In this document: positions 46,981 to 58,300 of the stretch, piece after piece
How positions within the stretch are numbered: position 1 is the stretch's first letter
Layout of the letters: each line of letters starts with the position of its first letter
Origin: Anagrus nilaparvatae
Taxonomy: Eukaryota; Arthropoda; Insecta; Hymenoptera; Mymaridae
Reading direction: 5' to 3'
DNA length: 64,000 nt
NCBI GenBank assembly: GCA_022575985.1
Contig: JAKSXM010000007.1
Location: 56,388,501 to 56,452,500, forward strand
The notes under the pieces: generated by a model
What the model was told of the DNA's origin: nothing
Database searches by the model: none
The model's input: the letters and a program-made list of their open reading frames with translations, nothing else
Position numbers and translations under genes: made by a program

Positions 46981-48756
46981 TCTTTTTTTCTTTACTTCTA
47001 TTTATATATACTTCTTCATCTTTCTTTTTTTATTTATTTATTTATCTATCTATATAGACAAACGTATGGTATACACGTCAACGTATAACATGTTAAAAAA
47101 ATTTTTTTTTTTTATTCTCAACTATATGTGTGTATGGGTGACAAACAAAGTTACTTAATTAGTTAAACGATCACGTAAGATTTACTAATTAATAAACAAC
47201 CATGTCGTATCTAACTCCTCGTAAATATAATAAATTTTTTTACTTTATTTAATATAAACGTGCGAAAATGTGCGAGATGATTAAAATTATGTTATGGTTT
47301 ATTCAACTAACCGAGAAATTCCATTATTAGAATGTTCAATTTATCTTTTTTTATATAATTTAACCTTCATGGCATTCCATTTTTACAATCGAATAAACCG
47401 AATTGATTTTTTAATAATAATTATTTACTAATTGCCTTTTATCTATATTTCGCTATAACTTTGATTCAATGCCGAGAAATTAAAATCATTTTTCTTCAGT
47501 TTTTTTTTTATTATTACGTCAAAGAGGCCTTAAGGAACTACTTTTTCTTTTATTATATTTCTATACGCATCTTTGAGAGAGTTAGTTTTCTCACCGCTCT
47601 CTGGTTTATTATATTATTCAAATGTGCAAGGGTGGTATATATGAAATGAAAATTTTTAATTAATGTCAGTGTATGGGCACCTTTTATGAATGACATATTT
47701 ATTGAGAAGGATTTGCCGTTGGGGGTTCAATTTTATGCATATAAATTTTATAATTGAAATAAAAAAAATATTTTTTTTTTTTTTTTAGAATTAAAAAAAT
47801 TTATATTCATAGAAATGCATAAAAGAGAATCTTAATCTCTTAAGAGATTGCAAAGTTAGAAAAGAAAAAAAATATATAAATGATACGTATAAAAGAATAA
47901 AAAAAATTGCACAGTGGCAAACCACATCTCATGCAAGAAAGATGTATGTTATACTTCATATATACGTCTAGGGTAAATGCCCCTATATTACACGAAATGT
48001 TTTTATTTTTATTTTTTCTACCACAAATAGAAATAATTCGTTTTAAAAAACAAGTGAAACATTTAAAAAAAAAAATTTTTATTTTTCAAAAAAAAAAAAC
48101 TTGATATACTTTAAAAAAGAAGTGCTTTCTTTTCCCTTAACCTAGGGAGAAATCATTTAATGCTAAAGTTGTTTTGCTTCTTTTTTTGTGTACACAAGAT
48201 ATTACAGCTACTGTCAGATCTGAGTTAAAAGATAAACGAATTTCTAACTTACACACATTTTATCGTACTAAATTTTAATGTGTTACGTTTTCTCTTAGAG
48301 ATTATTTTAAATTACGTTTGTATTTATGAATAAATATATACAGTTCTTGTTTTTGTTGTTGTTGACAAAATTTTATTTTTTTTTTTATTCTTTCTGTTTT
48401 TTGTTTAACAGTTATGTACACATGAATAAAAAAATACATTTTTGATATTTATAAGGATCATTTTTCTAAAGTGAAAATTCTTAAAGTTAAGTTACAAGAA
48501 GAATGACATATTTTGGAATTAATGTGGGAAATGGGACTAAAGAAAACAGTTATAAACAACTTTTGTAAAAATAATAAAAGAAACAAAATAAAATAGTTTA
48601 TTTGCGAAAAATTAGGAATTAATAGTCTTAAAGTTTTCTGTGCATTCGCAAATAATTTTCATTTAATGCATTTAAACTTTTTGTACAAAGTCCCATTGGG
48701 TTTTAAAAGCGATTGAAACCAATTAATTTAGGAACTCTAAAACGAATTGGTGAATA
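46981..48756. other. Intergenic A+T-rich DNA
   Basis: Long A and T tracts and short chance frames only. No supported gene or bounded repeat. Confidence 0.5.
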
Positions 48757-48875
48757 TGAATTTTTGAATTAAATTCACCCCTTTCAAGTTAAAACTTAGA
48801 TTATTCTAAGTACATCATTCGAAAAAAGTTTTAAGGGCTTTAATTTGAAAGGGGTGTATTTAATTAAAAAATTTA
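48757..48875. repeat. About 119 bp hairpin MITE
   Basis: AATTAAATTCACCCCTTTCAA at the left is mirrored by TTTGAAAGGGGTGTATTTAATT at the right, with further pairing inwards (AAAACTTA against TTTTAAGGG). It has no coding capacity. Confidence 0.55.
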
Positions 48876-49189
48876 TGTAAACATTTTCGTTTTATAATGC
48901 AGAAATTGGTCGATTCCAATCGTTTTTTTTTAAAATTCTTTTTTACTTCCAGGAAGGGGCAAACTAACCCCAGCAAGGTTTTATCCAAAAAGTTTAAATG
49001 CACAATCTTTTTGGTTAAGGTAGTTATGAAGCCAATTTTACAAAAATTTAGGTCACTTTTAAGAACTGGTGGAAAACTTTTGATTACCTCATTTTAATGT
49101 AATGATTTCCTGTATTATCGAAATGTACTAATTTTTCACAAGCAAACTAATATTTGTATATTTAGGAGTTGTTTTTATCAGTAGGAAGA

Positions 49190-49640
49190 AAGAACATCGG
49201 CTCTATGCCCCTGTCCAACAGTTTCCTCTTCGGACAAATACCCTCCACCCCTCTGGTTAATCTTAGGGAGTATTGAGACTAGAAAAAATTTATAACTCCC
49301 ACCTTTGATATTTATTTCCTCTTGTTCAAATAAATTTTGAAAGCGGTGGTTAAAATTTTTTTTTTGTTTGAATCTTTCTTAATGGTATACCCTAGTGCCA
49401 CTAGACTAGTGATAAATACGAGTGCACTAGTAGGGAAAGTAAGTGGAGTATCTGGTTTTTTATTGCGAGAGCTTTGCCCTTGAACTCTAATACTGCCCCC
49501 CCCCCTTCAACCCCCTTTGTTCTAACTTATCGCAAACCCTTACTACTTTATTTATTAAATATTTTAAACACACAAGTAGGCTATTGCTAGAGGGAATTGC
49601 TAGGGAGACACTGAGTCGCATATTGGGAAGCACACGAATT
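49190..49640. repeat. GC-richer block, probable decayed transposon
   Basis: It contains a C-run (ACTGCCCCCCCCCCC near 49492-49504) and the imperfect palindrome CCCTAGTGCCACTAG (49390) facing GAGTGCACTAGTAGGG (49420-49435). The surrounding text differs clearly from the A+T background. No reading frame or termini allow classification. Confidence 0.35.
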
Positions 49641-49747
49641 GGTTGAATGTTCAAGCAAAGCAACCCAACCGTGCGGAAATTATTCTATAATTATTAAAGA
49701 TAAGCATATGAAAGGATAGCTAAAATTTTGTTAAAAAAAAAATAATA

Positions 49748-50161
49748 CTAAAATAATGTCAGAAACAGTACAGCACCTCTGAACCTTCTATAGTTAATGA
49801 TATATATGTATTTATTGAATCGAAAAATTATCAAATTCAAATTAACATTTTTAGAAAATAAATTCCTTAATAAGTTAATTAATTTCAACAAACTTCGAAG
49901 GAATGTAAAATATTTGAACATCTTTTTCACATATTCAAGTTTCAAATGCATTAAATTTTCTTCATGAGTAATCAAGAAGTTAATTAAAAATATTAATTTT
50001 ATTAAAAGCAAAAAATGCATGCTTTGAAAAAAGGATTGAATATTAAAATACAAATAAATAAAAGAAAGAATTAATCCATAATATAATTCATATACATAGA
50101 AAATATAATTTCCTGTTACGTTACACATGGAATTTTGAATTCTCTTGAATATTTTTAACAT
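49748..50161 (-). other. 137-codon open frame of unknown status
   Basis: The frame runs from ATG to TAA with no recognisable domain. The residues are dominated by F, I, L, N, Y and K, as for any frame in such A+T-rich DNA, with several hydrophobic runs (LILSFIYLYF, LLLIKLIFLINFLI). It is longer than most chance frames here. It could be a remnant of a multi-membrane receptor gene or pure chance. There is no splice or promoter support. Confidence 0.15.
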
Positions 50162-51304
50162 TTGTTTGGTCTTTCTTCATACTTTTGAGCTTTTATATTT
50201 AATATATGCATTGAATATTACTAAAAGTTCATCCAAATGGAATTATCAGTTTGCATCTATTGATTTACGTAAAAATATTCATACGTGTGTATTTCCTTGT
50301 ATTGGGTAACATATGTTAAACTAATGAAAATATTAAAAACAAAATTTTAATTTAATTTTGAATTTTATTTACATTAAACATTTTTTGAATTTATAAAAAA
50401 GTTTTTAAAATTTTAATATTTTTACTGAATAAAATATAAATTTTTGACTGATTTTGTTATTTTTTTAATATTTTCTAGTGCACTTTATAATTAAATTTTG
50501 TTTTTTTTTTTTTTAATTTAATGATACTTGAAATATTTAACTTTTATTTAAATAAAAAATAAACTATCTTGTTTCTCAAAAGTATACTTCCTAAAACTTT
50601 TAACTACTAATGAATGAAATAAAAATCTAAAAAAAACAAAATGAAAAATAACATTGAATAAACAATTTATAAAGTTTAGGTTAAAAGTTTAAATTAAAAA
50701 ATAATACAAATAAATTAAATTAAATTTTTTAATGAATTAAATACGTGTTGAAAACAAATGTTCCACGTAATCTGAAATGATATTATAAAAGAAGCTTATT
50801 AAGTTGCACAGTTCGAATCCTGGTTTCGGACGGTATCGGTATTTTTCTTCAAATAATCGAAATTTCTCAAACATTAAATGTGGTTGTAAAATATTTACCC
50901 AGAATAGGATCTAAGCAATACTGTCCAAAAAATTTTGAATTTTCATAAAAATTGAAAAAAATCTTGTATTGGAGTAGTCAGTTATTTTGTAGATGCTTTT
51001 TTTGGTAATTGGTCTATGTAATTTTTCTATAAATTTTAATGTTTTTATAGTAGCTGAATTCGAATATGATATATATTTTTTCTATAAAACTTTTTTTTCT
51101 CAAAAAAGAAATGTTTGTGTTATTATTAGCGATTTTTGCAGCATTTTTTATGATGAAAAAGTAGAAAATTTTCGGATTAATTGAATTTCATATTTGTTGT
51201 AAGTAACCTAAAAATTTATATATTTTAAAAGTGAAAAAGCCACACACAAAAATTTTTTGCGTCTAGTGCTGTAACAATTAAATTTCTTTTTCAAAAGATA
51301 TAGG
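50162..51304. other. Intergenic A+T-rich DNA
   Basis: No gene. A tRNA B-box-like GTTCGAATCC occurs at 50811-50820 without a matching A box or cloverleaf, possibly a SINE relic. Confidence 0.5.
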
Positions 51305-51588
51305 TGTTAGAAGGCACATATCCAAAGGGGGGCCAAGGGGGCCATGCCCCCCCCCCGAAATGAAAAATTTTTGAAAAAATTTTTACAACATTTTTTACCT
51401 TAATTCCAAAATGTTTAAATTTTTTATTAACAATTATTGCTTATAAACAATTTAAAATAAGAAACAATTAAATTTTGATTGATATTTAAGAAATTTATAG
51501 CATCAATTTTAATTTCATTGGGTTCTGGCCTTCTCCGAAATTTTTTGGCCCTTCCTGAAATCATTTTCTGGATGCATGCCTATGTTAG
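51305..51588. mobile_element. About 284 bp MITE, hAT-like, with G- and C-runs
   Basis: The left end AGGCACATATCCA is matched in inverse by TGGATGCATGCCT at the right. Just inside the left end is GGGGGGCCAAGGGGGCCATG and a run of C. The right end has GGCCTTCTCCGAAATTTTTTGGCCC. MITEs with a short TIR followed by a G-run and GCCATG are widespread in insects. Assignment to hAT is by resemblance only. Confidence 0.5.
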
Positions 51589-51761
51589 CAAAGAATAAGT
51601 TCATGTTAAGATGAGCTTTTTTGGAATTCTAAAAATCAAAAAATTTGAATACAATTCTTGATTTCGAAGGAATTAAATATTGAACATAAACTTACCAATA
51701 AAAAAAAAAATTAATTTAAATTTTTTCTTTGCCAACTAAACATACCCTTATAATTAAAATA

Positions 51762-51783
51762 TTTTTTTTTTTTTTTTTTTTTT
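51762..51783. repeat. T22 homopolymer
   Basis: 22 consecutive T. Confidence 0.9.
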
Positions 51784-54120
51784 AATTTTGATATTATAAC
51801 CTACATAACTTTTTATTTAGAATTCATAATCCTAAAAATAAATACCAGTAAAAATTTTAATTTCAGTAGTTGAAAGACATTCATTTAATACAAAATACAA
51901 AATTCAAAATCTCATTAAAATCTTTAAAATGAATGAAAGAAAATTCTCATTAAAATATAATTTTGTTTTATTCTTTTTTGTTTTAATGATAAAATATAAA
52001 TAAAAAAGAAAGTAAAATATAAATAAATAAAAAAAAATTAATATAATTTTAATTGGTATTGTTCTTATTTATCTAGTAATTAAAATAATATGACAAAAAA
52101 TAATTATGATAACAATTATAATTGTAGTTATCTAAAAATAAATTTTTTTTCTTTTCACATTAAATAATTAAAAAAAAAAACTCAAGTAAAAATAATTATT
52201 TTCTTGAATTTTATTCCCGTAACAATAAGATTTTCGCAAAATAATAATAATAATAATAATTTTAGCAACCCTCTGTAAAAAACCTAAGTTCATCTCTCTA
52301 TACATTTGGAAGAAAAAACAAAAATAATGAAGGAAGAGAATAGCCTGAAGCAATTTCGTACCTATATATAATAAAAGCTCAAACTCGACAATTGCAATTT
52401 CATAAAGTTATATGGACGTTAGTTTAATGTTAGGATGATATTCATCGACCGCAGTAGTAGTACAGTAGCGCACATTCGTTCACTCAGGTCAAACAAATAT
52501 ATCTTCTTTCTTTAAAAAAAAGACATGTTTTAGAGATTCTTAAGAAAATTCAGTAAAAATAATTTTCTTATAATGACAATGCGACAAAAGATTCTTATTG
52601 ATAGAAAGTAACAATACAGCAAAGTTATTTATCTTTCTCTTTGCATCAAATGGAACAATTATTACTTTTATATCTTTGTCTATTAATAACATTGATTATG
52701 AAAAATTTCGCATGCAGAACTGAATTTTAGAATAGTAATTAGATAAATTATAAGTTTTAAGGGTGACTTTTGATATAATTTCAGAGTAAACCATATGAGC
52801 CGGAAATACGTTTAATATTTTCCTATATTACAGCAAAATATATATAATTTAAATATATATATATATGGGAAAATGTAGAGTCAGGATACATTTAAGAAAA
52901 TAAGTGTTATATTTTTAATATAATTATTATATACACGGAAATTATTATTGTTGAAAAAAATTCAACAACAAATTCTTTAATATAATTAGGGCATTAAAAT
53001 AAATCTAAAATCTTAGTGTCGAAGAAGAGGTTTTAGAATTTATAAATTTTCGAGAAAATTAATTTATATATTTTGTGAGAGGAAAAAGGTGATGTTTTAT
53101 ATAATACAAATGTATACGTGATTATATTTGCTTTTAACTATACGTAAAAACGAGGTTATATGCAGAAATTACTAGTCCTGAATTAGCGCATTCAATTAAC
53201 ATTTAGCAGATATATATATAAACTCAGAGAGAAATATAACAGAAAACAGTAGCATGTTTTACATTACTAGCTATATATTTCATTGGATTTCTCTGTTTCT
53301 ACCTAAGCTCAATGATAATAAGAACATTTATTTTCGAAAAAAGGAGATATTTTATACTCTGTTTGTTTTTTAGAACCAAAATTATTACTGAAACAAGGGT
53401 ATACTCTTAATTTTGAGCCATTAAATTATATTGTTTGGGTATGAATCAGATTATTAGATCAAAAAAACCTTGATTTAAGCCCTTGATTTATTTTCATGGA
53501 TTTTTTAGCTTACAAGGGGAGTGCTAACTGTTTGGGAAGCTGATTTGTTTTTAACTTTCAGGACAGGTTGTAGTAGTTGAGAAAAAATATCTTATACCCC
53601 TAACAAAATTTTTGAGACCTATAAAATCCATTTTAGTCAAAAATTAAAATTTTGGTAGCTACTTGAAAGCTGGTAATTTTTGGCCAAATATGGCCATTTG
53701 GTTTATTGACTATAACGGTTAAATTAACAGTCATTTAGAAAATAGCCTAAAAAGGCAGGTAAAAACTCTATCTAATAGCATAGAACATTGCTAATTTCTA
53801 GGCCCATTCAGGTAAACTGCGGGTATGAGGGATGTTTTTTCAATTACCAAAACTTGTTCTGAAACTCAGAAGCAAATCAACTTCCTAAATAATTGACACT
53901 AGCCTTGTTAGAACTATAAGGAAATGTTCTAAGGTTAAGCTTTTTAAGTTATTTTTGAGAATAAATAGTTGCCAAGTAAAACAACCAAAAATCCTCCTAA
54001 ACTTTGTAATGTTTTAAGCTTATCTTTAATTAAAAGTTTTTTATTTGAATGAAAAGATGAAAGTTATAATTAGAAAACAGTCTGAAAATCATAATAATGA
54101 TAATTACACTAGAAAGATTC
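51784..54120. other. Intergenic DNA
   Basis: No gene is recognised. A short complex patch lies at 52435-52495 (CGACCGCAGTAGTAGTACAG). Sequence at about 53340-53900 is less A+T-rich, with TGGCCAAATATGGCCATTTGG at about 53679, and may be old transposon DNA. Confidence 0.45.
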
Positions 54121-54243
54121 TCTGCTTGAATTTTACTTCAATTCCTTGAAAATTAAAGCACATTGCTTTATAAATTAAGCAAATTTTTGAATATTTACTC
54201 AACTGCTTTAATTTTCAAGCTATTTGAGCTTATTTAAAGCAGA
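54121..54243. repeat. 123 bp hairpin with a perfect 16 bp inner inverted repeat
   Basis: CTTGAAAATTAAAGCA (54145-54160) and TGCTTTAATTTTCAAG (54204-54219) are exact inverted copies. The outer TCTGCTTGAA and TTAAAGCAGA also pair. It is a MITE-like structure. Confidence 0.55.
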
Positions 54244-54959
54244 ACAACAGTTTAAGGAAACCTGCAGTTTCAAGCCTTAGAGGCAAAATTAACTTAGAAT
54301 ATTAAAGTCGTTTCTATAACATAAAATTCATCAATACTGACCAAAATTGCAAAATTTAGTGATCCAAAAGTAACGATCTAACCTTGTGAAAAATTTTTAC
54401 TACTTTCTTAGATTAAAATTAATATTTAAAAAAAAATTACAAGGGATTTAGAGTGCATTTTATTTTCATCATATTAACAACTACTACTACCTCTAATGTA
54501 CGTGTACGGAATTTTAATAAAGTAATTATACGCGCATAATATTATTTACAAAGGAATAAGATCTTCTTTTATTTTTTTTACTTTTTTAAACAACTGATAT
54601 TTAAATAATTATGTTGAGAAAGATAAATTAAATAAAACTAAGATTTTAACTATTATACAATTTTTAAATATAATTTTAAATATTATGCTATTCCACGAAA
54701 GAATTTTTGTTTTCTTACTTTTGTATATTCTTTGTTTGTTTTATTTAGTGAATTTTCTTAAAATTATTTTTATCCCTTTTTTTGCATTTTATTTTTTTAG
54801 TAATGTATTAAAATTACTCACTTGCACGACTTTAGCATTTTTTTAAATTACGTATATTTTTCAATTTTTAAAATTTCAAATACTTTTTAAGCTTATTATT
54901 ATAAAAATTCATTTTTGCATTAAGCTACTATTGAATATGTGAAATTGAAAATAATTAAC

Positions 54960-55127
54960 CTAGGGTTGGATCTAAAAAGTCCCTACATGGAAGGAGAAAG
55001 GGGCACCTTACCAAAAAAAAACGTCTTTACACCATAAAATCAAAAAATTTCAATGGTGAAACAAGTAGGAGGTCAAATGAGATATCTACCCCCCCCCCCC
55101 CCCTATGCTGTCCTGGATCTGCCACTG
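54960..55127 (-). mobile_element. About 168 bp MITE with CAGTGGC-type terminus
   Basis: Read on the minus strand it begins CAGTGGCAGATCCAGGA (55127-55111), followed by TAGGGG and a 15-base G-run (55089-55103 as C on the plus strand). The other end carries TAGATCCAACCC, a degenerate inverted version. CAGTGGC...GGATCC-type termini with a following G-run are common in insect hAT-like MITEs. Confidence 0.5.
55089..55103. repeat. C15 homopolymer
   Basis: 15 consecutive C, inside the CAGTGGC-type MITE. Confidence 0.9.
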
Positions 55128-55143
55128 AATGCATCAGTATTAA

Positions 55144-55347
55144 TTGTCATTCAAAACTTTTAACAGTGCTGATAAAATAAACATTTTTATAGAATCCATT
55201 TATATACCAGAATTATTAAAACCCTCGCCTTCTTTATCTTTCACTAAAATAAAAATGCGGATTACCATTACTGGGTCCACAGTTGTAGTTATTGGAATCC
55301 CAGTTGTGGCAGCCGGAATTTTTTTTCTTTTACATGGTTACAAATGA
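55144..55347 (+). pseudogene. Possible fragment of a TBP-fold (TBP or TBP-like factor) second repeat
   Basis: The frame has no ATG at its start (an in-frame TAA lies just upstream) and ends TGA. The peptide carries Y-x-PEL at about residues 20-24, then K-x-K-x-R-x-x-I, TGSTVVV (43-49) and small hydrophobic residues with a final Y. This spacing resembles the end of the second TBP repeat (YEPEL, basic/hydrophobic strand, TG-x-V strand, helix). Only about half a repeat is present and the helix is eroded to FFLLHG. It sits in a GC-richer block (to about 55570) directly beside a MITE. Similarity was judged by eye; chance remains possible. Confidence 0.22.
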
Positions 55348-58300
55348 CATAAAACGTTGTATACCTTGATTCTTCAGGATCATAAGACATTCTTGTTTCT
55401 CAGAAAAATTTTTCAGATGTACTTCTACTAAGCAACTGTGGCGTATTTCCTTTTCCAGCATCCTCGTCCATTAACTGTTACATCCTGCCACCCTCTTTGT
55501 TACTTAAAATCCTTAACACCTCTTTAAGGCAATTTTTTGGCCACCTGTGCTCCTACATTCCTAGTATACTAAAAATACATGATATTGCTCTCTTTTGTAT
55601 TACACTTCTTTTATGTTAATTGTAAGCAATAATAAATAAATTGAAAGCTTATTATTCAAAATATCATATTTTTAATTAAATTAAATCCTGAAGTCCAAAG
55701 TTTAATTTCCTTTTAATATGAAATAAACAGTACTCACTCAGTACTGAATAACAATCTATATACCTATATTTTCAACATAATTAATTTAAAATTTAATTAA
55801 AATTAAATGACTATTCAATTTTATAATACAAAATTTATTTAAACACATAAAAACAAAAGGAAATATTTTATAAACTATAGAAAAGAAGAAAAATAGTTTT
55901 TATACATAAAATGTCAGTTATAATAATAATAATAATAGTACAGTACTGCGAGTATGTAGCATACAAATTGAGATTTTTTCCTTTTTTTTTCTATTTTAAC
56001 TGGCATACCAAAACTCTATAAAAAATCAACATCAGAATCTTTTAAAAAGAACATTTATTTCATTTTACTCTTGAATGACCGTATTGTTGATTTTATAGAA
56101 AAAAAAAAAAGGATTTTTTTTTTATTTCTATACATTTATTTATAATGATGTATAAAAAAATTTTGACAATAATCTGCAGAAAAATGTTGATTATAATTTT
56201 TTGATAATGTCGTGATAAGAAACAGATGTTTTTAAAAAGTTTCCTTAATTCCAGTTCTTAATATTTTTATATATAAGAGTTAGAAAGAAAAAAAAAACTC
56301 ATTCATTTTATCGATTTCCGGTGTTCTCTTAGGAATACAAACATAACGTGAAAAAAAATTGAATCACTAAAATACGATATATTTTTCTCTTTCTTTCTTT
56401 CTCTGCGTATGTATCAAAATAATTGAAACGATATACGATGACATATATATAAAGTGAAACAAAAAAAAAATGGAAAAATTCAATTACCTGTCAATTAGTG
56501 CAAATATCGATTTTATAGATACAAATTTCCTTTTTTTTCATTCTTTAAATTAATTACTAAACTTTTTTTTTTTTTGAATATTTAACGCATGATTTAATAG
56601 AAAATTGTCATTTGTCATTAACTTATCAAAAAGATACTTAAATTTTCTTCGAGTATCTCATAATATGAAAAAATTGATAGATATTTTTTATTTAAATTAT
56701 TATCTCGTTCAGTTATACGTGTTTCCTTCACCTGTAACTGAGTTTCTACGTATATCAAGTTTCCTTCAAGTAAATAATAATAATAATTCAAAAATATATA
56801 AAATTTAACTGATATAAATTTTTATCGTTTACACAGAAAAAATATTTCAATTTACATCGAGTACCAACGTTTATTAAATTTTTTTTCAAAACTTAAGTAT
56901 CGTAAAATTAGCATAATTTTTTATTAAATATGTTACAAATTTTTTTTTTGCATAATTTTACAATTAATTCTTATGTACAGCTTTAAATTTATTGTTATTT
57001 AAAAATATTTTTGAAAAAAAAAACATGTATACATTTATTTATAAATATTTTTTTTGTAATTAAAAAAAATTAAATAAATAATTATTACGAGTTGTACAGT
57101 TACTCATACACTTAAAAAATCTAAAAATAAAATAAAGACATTATAATAAAATTTAATTATCTTTAAATAAACTACTTTATTATAAAAAATAAAAGAATTT
57201 TTCAAACGAAAATTTTTCTTTGAAAATTACTAACCTAAAGATCGTAAATTTCGAAAACTTTTTATATTTTAACCCCGTTAGGTATACTTGTTCGTGTTAA
57301 ATTTTTCTAATTACAAGAGCTAATTTTGTATTTAAACGTTTTTATTTAGAAATATATTGATGTTTAATTGTAAAGATAACCGAATCTTGATTACTTTTAT
57401 TTTATTTATGATTTAGATTGGATGATTCGGGTTAAGATGCCATGGGACTTTAACCTCAAAGTTTGTGATTTTGTTTATCCTGTTTAATAATATGAAGATA
57501 ATCGTTTAATTTTTGTTAATTAAATTTCATTTATTAAATTAACAATACTTTAAGTATGTGGAAATGAAAAATGTTTTATTCGTACCGCCCAGTATACGTG
57601 ATGTAAGATTTTATAATTTTCACTTCTCAGGGACACAAATTGAGAAGATTATGCTATTATAAACTTTCTTTTTACTTAAGGGTGTTCTTTGAGTTTTGAG
57701 TCAAAATAAGGCAATTTTTATGTTTCATTTTCTCAAAAAGTTTATCATATAATAAAAAGATTTTTTTAGAGCAATTAACGCACTCATAATGAGCACACAA
57801 AAAAAATTTGTTTTTTTATTTTTTCATTTTTTTACATATGATGAGATGGCGCTGAAGTTGATGCAGACAAAAAAAGCTCCAAATTGGCCCACATCGTAAT
57901 TTGGTTTAGAATCACACATATATATATAGTCTTAAAAAAAAGAAAAAATCACCATAAAGTACATTACTTTTTGCAAAAAGTAAACTATCATCAATAAAAA
58001 ATATTAAAAATTTTAAAAATTATGAAGGTAAGAACGAAAAAGTCGAAATTTCACATCATTTTTGGCCCAAAAATGGAACCTAGAACCCAGAAAAATTTTC
58101 CGATCAGGTTCATTGTAGTTCATAACTTGTAGAATTTCATAACAACTAGATTTAAAAAGAAATTGAAATTGGAGTAATAGTTTTTTATTGATAACTTAGT
58201 AGTTTTTTTTAGATTTAAAAATTCTTTCATTATTCACTGCTTCCTATTCAATAAATATAATTGCCTCTGTTCTTCCTGCTAACAGGTTTGACTTACATTC

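Noticed and set aside
46704..47057. 117-codon plus-strand frame over the CpG-rich patch
   Set aside because: Its length is explained by fewer stops in GC-richer DNA; its end is low-complexity and it matches no known family.
50811..50820. tRNA B-box-like GTTCGAATCC
   Set aside because: No A box at the right distance upstream and no cloverleaf can be drawn; at best a SINE relic.
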